From assembly GCF_004797125.1 (NCBI RefSeq), contig NZ_CP038810.1:2232001-2296000 (forward strand): a DNA stretch of 64,000 nucleotides, given 5' to 3'. Under the pieces are notes generated by a model, which ran no database searches, had not been told where the DNA came from, and saw only the letters and a list, made by a program, of their open reading frames with translations. This document shows positions 58,841 to 64,000 of this stretch, piece by piece. Every line of letters begins with the position of its first letter. Position 1 is the first letter of the stretch. The DNA is from Flavobacterium sangjuense. GTDB taxonomy: Bacteria; Bacteroidota; Bacteroidia; Flavobacteriales; Flavobacteriaceae. A program made the position numbers and the translations under genes.

Positions 58841-60244
58841 TTACTCCCATCCGCCACCTAACGCACGATATAACTCTACATTAGATGACAATCTTTCTTT
58901 TTGAATGGCAGCCAATTCTAATTCTGCCTGCAAAAGATTACCCTGTGCATTGTTTACCTCATAATAGGTAGCCATACTGCTTCTGAAAAGCAAATTAGCA
59001 TTGCTAACCGCTTTGGTAAGTGTTGCTACTCTTTGACTGGCAAGTGTGAATTGTTCTTTTTGTTTTTCAATTTTTACTAAAGCATTAGCCACTTCACCAA
59101 CCGCAACCAAAACAGTCTGTCTGAATTGTATCGCTGCCTGGTCACGCTCTAGTTTGGCAACTTCGTATTGGGTGCGCAGTCTTTTTCCATTCAATAGCGG
59201 AGCGGTAAGACCTCCGGCAACCGAACCAAATAGTGATGCCGGTATCGTAAACCAATTACTCGACTCAAAGGCATTAACTCCGCCGGCAGCCGTAATGCTT
59301 AATGAAGGATACAAGCTCGCTTTGGTAATTCCAACTCGGGCATTGGCAGCTTTTAAAGCCAACTCCGCACTTTTCACATCAGGTCTTTTACTTAACAATT
59401 GTGACGGAACTCCAACAGCAAGGTTTTCCTTTACTATGATGGCTTCCAACTTACTTGCTCTTTCCTTAGCATCCGGAAAAGTCCCCGACAATACACTCAA
59501 TCCGTTTTCCTGAAGCTGGATGTTTTTTTCCAATTCCGGGATCAATTGAGCTGCAATCAGTCTTTGTGCTTCGGTTTGTTCTTTGGCTAACAAGGTAACC
59601 TGCCCTGCTTCATACTGTAGGTTTACGGCAAAAAGGGTGCTGTCATTCAGCTCTAGTGTTTTTTTGGCAATCGCCAATTGCGCATCCAGCATCAGCAAAT
59701 CATAGAAACCTTTTGAAACGTTGGCAACAATTACTGTCTGTAATGCTTTCTTCGCTTCGGCTGTCTGAAGGTAAGCTGCCTGTGCGGCTTTTTTACGGTT
59801 TCTGATTTTACCCCAAATATCGGCTTCCCAAGATAAATTTAATCCTGCCGAATAGTCATCCACATGGTGTTGTCCTAAGGCTTGTTGAATGTTAATCCCA
59901 TTAAAACTGTTATCCGAAAGCCGTGTACTTGATGCATTTACAGCAGCATTCAATTGCGGAACGTTGCCCCATTTACTTTGTTTGAACTGCTTGTTGGCAA
60001 TCTCGATATTCTTATCGGCAATTTGCAAATCGTTATTTTTTGCCAAGGCGCCGTCGATTAGTTTTACCAAATCGGTTTCCTCAAAAAAGGATTTCCATTT
60101 GATGTCAGCTATAGTTGTGGTGTCGCTAACCGTTGTGTTTCTGTAAGTTCCGGGAACCTCAGCTTTTTGCTTTTCCTGGGCAAATGCTGTGAAGCTGGCC
60201 ATTACAGCCAACATCACTACACTCGCTTTTATATATTGTATCAT
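58841..60244 (-). CDS. TolC-like outer-membrane efflux protein (NodT family)
   Basis: A 467-residue outer-membrane channel for RND efflux. The signal peptide is at residues 1-22 (MASFTAFAQ). There is no lipobox cysteine, unlike many NodT members. Two outer-membrane efflux repeats are seen: 'LVKLIDGALAKNNDLQIADKNIEIANKQFKQSK' and, later, 'LLSKRPDVKSAELALKAANARVGITKASLYPSLSITAAGG', which is diagnostic. It is third in the efflux operon after the adaptor and the permease. Confidence 0.93.
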   Translation of the reverse strand: MIQYIKASVVMLAVMASFTAFAQEKQKAEVPGTYRNTTVSDTTTIADIKWKSFFEETDLVKLIDGALAKNNDLQIADKNIEIANKQFKQSKWGNVPQLNAAVNASSTRLSDNSFNGINIQQALGQHHVDDYSAGLNLSWEADIWGKIRNRKKAAQAAYLQTAEAKKALQTVIVANVSKGFYDLLMLDAQLAIAKKTLELNDSTLFAVNLQYEAGQVTLLAKEQTEAQRLIAAQLIPELEKNIQLQENGLSVLSGTFPDAKERASKLEAIIVKENLAVGVPSQLLSKRPDVKSAELALKAANARVGITKASLYPSLSITAAGGVNAFESSNWFTIPASLFGSVAGGLTAPLLNGKRLRTQYEVAKLERDQAAIQFRQTVLVAVGEVANALVKIEKQKEQFTLASQRVATLTKAVSNANLLFRSSMATYYEVNNAQGNLLQAELELAAIQKERLSSNVELYRALGGGWE

Positions 60245-60275
60245 AATCTGATTATTTTTTTACTATTGGTATAAA

Positions 60276-63200
60276 TTATACTTGTTCACGTTTTTCGTTA
60301 TTAATAACCGCCAATGGCTTACCCGTTACCAACTCTTGTAAATACTGGAACGTAATGAACAGCACCGGGATGATAAAGATTCCTAAGATTACTCCTGAAA
60401 CCATTCCACCTGCCGCACCAATACTAATTGAGTGGTTACCCAATGCCGATGGTCCTGTAGCGCGCATCATTGGCGTAAGCCCAACAACAAAAGCAAAAGA
60501 TGTCATGATAATTGGTCGCAAACGTAACTTGGCTGCTTCTAAAGCTGATGCTAATAATGATTTCCCTGCTTTTCTTCTTTGCACTGCATATTCTACAATC
60601 AGAATCGCATTTTTAGCCAGCAATCCGATAAGCATGATTAAGGCAACCTGTACATAAATATTGTTCTCAATTCCCGTTAAGCCAATCGCTGCAAATACTC
60701 CGAAGATTCCTGTTGGTATCGATAATAATACCGCCATCGGAAGTATATAACTTTCGTATTGCGCTGCCAATAAGAAGAATACAAACAACAAACTCAATCC
60801 GAATATCAAGGCCGATTGTCCTGAAGATTCTATTTCTTCTTTAGTCAAGCCAGAGAATTCAATGGTATAGCCTTTTGGCAACTTGGTTTCGGCAACTTCC
60901 TGTACCGCTTTGATGGCAGCACCTGAACTAAACCCTGGTTTGGCAATGGCATTAACTCCAATAGAATTAAACAGATTGTAACGCGAAGCCGTTTCTGAAC
61001 CATTGATAGGTTTCATTTTTACCAGCGAAGCTATAGGCACCATTTCACCATGTCTGTTTTTGACAAAAATGTTATTCATAGATTCTACACTGGTTCTTGA
61101 CCCAACTTCTGCCTGAACCATGACACGGTAGTATTTTCCGAATCGATTGAAATCTGACGCCTGAGCACTACCGTAATAGGTTTGCATCGTTTGGAGAATA
61201 TCTCTAACATTCACACCCAATTGTTCGGCTTTTACATCATCCACTTCCATTTCGAGTTGTGGGTAATCGGCTTTGAAACTTGTAAAGGCAAATGCAATCT
61301 CAGGTCGTTTCATCAACTCGCCAATAAAGGCATTGCTCACACCACTAAATTTGCTGATGCTTTCGCCTGTTTTATCTTTTAAGACAATATCCAAAGCGTC
61401 AACATTACTAAAACCAGGAACGGTTGGGAAAGTAAACACAAAGAAATTTGCTCCTTTTATGCCGGAAAGTCTGCCACGCACATCATTCATAATATCATTG
61501 ATATCCTCATGCTCTCCGCGCTCTTTTGCAGGTTTCAGCAATATGAAAGCCACTCCCGCCGAAGCACTGGTTGAAGATGTCAGCATATTAAAACCTGAAA
61601 TGACATTCAATACTTTTTTAGATGGCAGGTTCCCTAAGCTTCCTTCTACTTCTTTCATTACATTTTTAGTTCTTTCCAAAGAAGCACCTGCCGGCATTGA
61701 AAGCGAAATAGCAATAAACCCTTGGTCTTCCGAAGGTATAAATCCGGTAGAAGTCGTTTTTACCATATAAACGGTTGCCACGATTACGACAGCCAATCCA
61801 CCAAAACTCACCCACTTGTTTTTGATTAAAAAGCGTAAGCTGTTGATGTATTGATTGGTTAATTTGGTAAAACCACTATTGAAACCAACAAAGAATTTCT
61901 CTTTAAAGTTTTTAGGCTTAGCTTCTCCATGATGGTGATCATCATGAGGTACATCTTTTAAGAATAAAGCCGCCAGTGCCGGACTTAACGTCAACGCATT
62001 TATTGCTGAAATCACAATGGCGATTGCCAGGGTAAAAGCAAACTGACGGTAGAAAACCCCTGTTGAGCCTTCCATAAATCCAACCGGTAGGAACACCGCC
62101 GACATTACTAAAGTAATCGAGATAATCGCACCTGTAATTTCGCTCATCGCTGAGGTAGTAGCCGCTTTGGCAGACAACCTTTTACTGTGCATTTTTTCGT
62201 GAACGGCTTCGACGACGACTATCGCATCATCAACTACAATTCCGATGGCTAACACTAGGGCAAAAAGGGTTAGTAAGTTGATTGAGAATCCAAAGACCTG
62301 CATAAAAAAGAAGGTTCCCAATATAGAAACCGGAACCGCAATCGCCGGAATTAAAGTTGCTCTAAAATCCTGAAGGAATAAAAACACTACAATAAATACC
62401 AATATAAAGGCTTCAATCAAAGTATGCTCTACCTGTGCAATAGATAAATCTAAAGAGTCTTTGGTGTTATACAGAATAAGGTGTTTTACATCTTTCGGAA
62501 AATCTTTAGAGGCTTTTTCCATCATGGCTTTAATCGCAATCTGAACATCGCTTGAATTCGAACCCGGCAATTGGAAAATACCAATATTCAATCCTGATTT
62601 ACCATCAATACGTGTGCTGCTTCCATAAGTGTATGAACCAAACTCCACTCGGGCAACGTCTTTTAATCGAAGTACAGAACCATCTGCATTGGAATGAATT
62701 ACAATGTTTTCATAGTCCAATGGCTTGTTCAATTTTCCTTTGTATTTAATTACATATTCAAAAGCTTCTTTGCTCCCTTCTCCAAATCGTCCCGGTGCTG
62801 CTTCAAGATTTTTGTCCTGAATGGCTGCCAAAACTTCCTGAGAGCTTAGCTTATAACTTGCCATTTTGGAAGGATTCAACCAAACACGCATCGAATAATC
62901 CTTATTACCTCCAAAAATAAAAGCCTGTCCTACTCCGGGAATTCTTTTAATATCAGGGATAATGTTTATCTGCGCATAATTGTTCAAAAAGGTTTGATCG
63001 TATTGTTTTTCATTCTCGGTGTATAAATCAACTACCATCAACAAACTGTTTTGTTTTTTGGTAGTCTGTATTCCCGCCTGAACTACTTCCGTAGGCAATT
63101 GGCTTGTGGCTTGTGATACTCTGTTCTGTACGTTTATGGCTGCCTGGTCTGGGTCGGTGCCCAATTTAAAGTTTACCGTAATAACCAAGGATCCATCATT

Positions 63201-63449
63201 ACTGGCGGTCGAGCTCATATAGCTCATATTCTCCACTCCGTTAATGGCTTCTTCTAGTGATGGTGCTACCGAACGCAATACCGTTTCGGCATTAGCTCCC
63301 GGATAAAGGGCAACTACTTGTATTGATGGTGGCGCAATATCGGGGAATTGTTGCAACGGAAGGGCTTTTAACCCAATGAATCCGAGGATAACAATAAGTA
63401 TAGCGATGACTGTTGACAGCACTGGTCTGTCAATAAATTTTTGTAACAT
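60276..63449 (-). CDS. RND efflux permease (AcrB/MexB-like, HAE1 family)
   Basis: A 1057-residue inner-membrane drug:H+ antiporter of full length. The N-terminal start is MLQKFIDRPVLSTVIAIL. Periplasmic porter domains occur twice, with twelve membrane helices. 'GIVVDDAIVVVEAVHEKM' carries the two proton-path aspartates in helix 4, and 'LIGLLAKNAILIVEYAVQRRKAG' the helix 10 lysine. 'DDHHHGEAKP' is a histidine-rich insert before the second half. The longer frame to 63479 adds ten non-conserved residues. It is transcribed after the adaptor gene. Confidence 0.96.
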   Translation of the reverse strand: MLQKFIDRPVLSTVIAILIVILGFIGLKALPLQQFPDIAPPSIQVVALYPGANAETVLRSVAPSLEEAINGVENMSYMSSTASNDGSLVITVNFKLGTDPDQAAINVQNRVSQATSQLPTEVVQAGIQTTKKQNSLLMVVDLYTENEKQYDQTFLNNYAQINIIPDIKRIPGVGQAFIFGGNKDYSMRVWLNPSKMASYKLSSQEVLAAIQDKNLEAAPGRFGEGSKEAFEYVIKYKGKLNKPLDYENIVIHSNADGSVLRLKDVARVEFGSYTYGSSTRIDGKSGLNIGIFQLPGSNSSDVQIAIKAMMEKASKDFPKDVKHLILYNTKDSLDLSIAQVEHTLIEAFILVFIVVFLFLQDFRATLIPAIAVPVSILGTFFFMQVFGFSINLLTLFALVLAIGIVVDDAIVVVEAVHEKMHSKRLSAKAATTSAMSEITGAIISITLVMSAVFLPVGFMEGSTGVFYRQFAFTLAIAIVISAINALTLSPALAALFLKDVPHDDHHHGEAKPKNFKEKFFVGFNSGFTKLTNQYINSLRFLIKNKWVSFGGLAVVIVATVYMVKTTSTGFIPSEDQGFIAISLSMPAGASLERTKNVMKEVEGSLGNLPSKKVLNVISGFNMLTSSTSASAGVAFILLKPAKERGEHEDINDIMNDVRGRLSGIKGANFFVFTFPTVPGFSNVDALDIVLKDKTGESISKFSGVSNAFIGELMKRPEIAFAFTSFKADYPQLEMEVDDVKAEQLGVNVRDILQTMQTYYGSAQASDFNRFGKYYRVMVQAEVGSRTSVESMNNIFVKNRHGEMVPIASLVKMKPINGSETASRYNLFNSIGVNAIAKPGFSSGAAIKAVQEVAETKLPKGYTIEFSGLTKEEIESSGQSALIFGLSLLFVFFLLAAQYESYILPMAVLLSIPTGIFGVFAAIGLTGIENNIYVQVALIMLIGLLAKNAILIVEYAVQRRKAGKSLLASALEAAKLRLRPIIMTSFAFVVGLTPMMRATGPSALGNHSISIGAAGGMVSGVILGIFIIPVLFITFQYLQELVTGKPLAVINNEKREQV

Positions 63450-63450
63450 G

Positions 63451-63515
63451 ATTAAGATTTTTTTTCCGCTGCGCTCCAAACAATTCGGCTACGCCTCGGG
63501 TGTTGTTAGATGTTG
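63451..63515. other. Spacer between adaptor and permease genes with hairpin-prone sequence
   Basis: The spacer holds 'CCGCTGCGCTCC' and 'GGCTACGCCTCGGGTGTT'. Its CTCGGGTGTT end also occurs at 7341-7350 next to repeat copy 1. No gene. Confidence 0.4.
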
Positions 63516-63516
63516 A

Positions 63517-64000
63517 TTATAATTTGGCTACTGCTTTTTTAGCGGCTTCTGGAACTATAGTAGCGCCATCAGGTAAGTTTTCAAAACCTTTAAGTACGAT
63601 TCGGTCTCCCGTAGCAATGCCTTCACTGATTAAATAATCGGTACCGCTTTTTCCTGACACCACAACTGGCTGTCTGGCTACCGCGTTCTTTTTATCTACA
63701 AGGAATACATATACCTTATCCTGAATTTCTATTGTTGCATCTTGTGGAATCACAATGGCATTCTGATGGCTGATGCTGATTTTTACCTTTCCTGTATTTC
63801 CCGAACGTAACAAACCGTTGGCATTTGGGAATTTGGCTCTCAATGTAATAGCGCCCGTTGTTTTGTTAAACTGACCATCTATCATATCAATCTTTCCTAG
63901 TTGTGGATAAACCGTATCATCTGACAATACCAACGATACCGGAGCTAATCCTTTCAGTTTATCATTAAGGGAATTCCCTTTGTACTGCGATTTAAAGTTG
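63517..64000 (-). CDS. RND periplasmic adaptor (membrane fusion protein), 5' end cut by window
   Basis: The frame is open to the right edge (residues read NFKSQYKGNSLNDK before VLSDDTVY), so only the C-terminal about 160 residues are visible. They hold the beta-barrel and membrane-proximal parts: 'YPQLGKIDMIDGQFNKTTGAITLRAKFPN', 'LLRSGNTGKVKIS', 'IVIPQDATIEIQDKVYVFLVDK' and 'ISEGIATGDRIVLKGFENLPDGATI'. It bridges the permease and outer-membrane channel; it is the first visible gene of the operon. Confidence 0.92.
   Translation of the reverse strand, partial: NFKSQYKGNSLNDKLKGLAPVSLVLSDDTVYPQLGKIDMIDGQFNKTTGAITLRAKFPNANGLLRSGNTGKVKISISHQNAIVIPQDATIEIQDKVYVFLVDKKNAVARQPVVVSGKSGTDYLISEGIATGDRIVLKGFENLPDGATIVPEAAKKAVAKL

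Noticed and set aside
58782..58850. Lysine-rich extension of the 53-residue ORF
   Set aside because: Low complexity, overlaps the outer-membrane factor gene, and the internal ATG is better placed.

Overview
The window looks like chromosome of a Flavobacteriaceae bacterium, most likely Flavobacterium. Evidence seen: low G+C and AT-rich spacers; promoters of the Bacteroidota type (-7 box TAnnTTTG) ahead of several genes; two proteins with type IX secretion (T9SS) C-terminal sorting domains; a bacillithiol gene (bshC); and families common in this group (DUF1573, DUF4382, OmpA with thrombospondin type 3 repeats, small AraC-like regulators). No rRNA, tRNA, CRISPR array, prophage or insertion sequence was recognised.

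Layout. 0-10.7 kb: housekeeping and envelope genes (bshC cut by the left edge, a T9SS cargo protein, ndk, a small beta-barrel protein, a secreted cupin, valS, a DUF1573 protein, a periplasmic retropepsin/PDZ protein, an aminotransferase). 10.9-21.3 kb: one giant minus-strand gene for a secreted surface protein of about 3455 residues, made of two families of tandem modules and ending in a type B sorting domain. 21.4-30.1 kb: folE, cysS, yidD, lgt, a PASTA protein/rluD pair, ddl, a zinc-ribbon membrane protein, coaD, a VIT1-like protein and a DinB protein. 30.1-31.7 kb: two minus-strand single-gene units with integron-cassette-like ends, one encoding a TIR-domain protein of the kind found in anti-phage systems. 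31.8-40.8 kb: DEAD-box helicase, DUF2200, DUF1801, NUDIX, pyrE, an SRPBCC protein, an LtaS-like sulfatase, an acyl-CoA synthetase and a lipoprotein alpha/beta hydrolase.

41.4-56.3 kb is the most unusual part. Nine transcription units there share an upstream element (GTGTGAATnATnCAA, with a looser second block about two helical turns downstream) placed 59 or 60 bp before a -7-like TTTG/TTTA box. The units encode small membrane proteins, an AraC-like regulator followed by a large hybrid histidine kinase and a receiver protein, a short ferritin-like DUF892 protein, an OmpA protein, two DUF4382 lipoproteins, and an lmo0937/YtxH/YqjE-like operon. An MCE lipid transport operon (mlaE-mlaF-mlaD) lies among them without its own copy of the element. 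I read this as a chromosomal envelope/general stress regulon whose regulator may be encoded inside it.

57-64 kb: a YceI protein, a lipid A-type acyltransferase, a small acidic ORF, and an RND efflux operon read leftwards (adaptor cut by the right edge, permease, outer-membrane factor).

The spacers also carry two families of dispersed palindromic repeats: three copies at 7.4, 10.8 and 22.2 kb, and three at 54.9, 56.0 and 56.8 kb. A possible structured small RNA lies at 53.2 kb.
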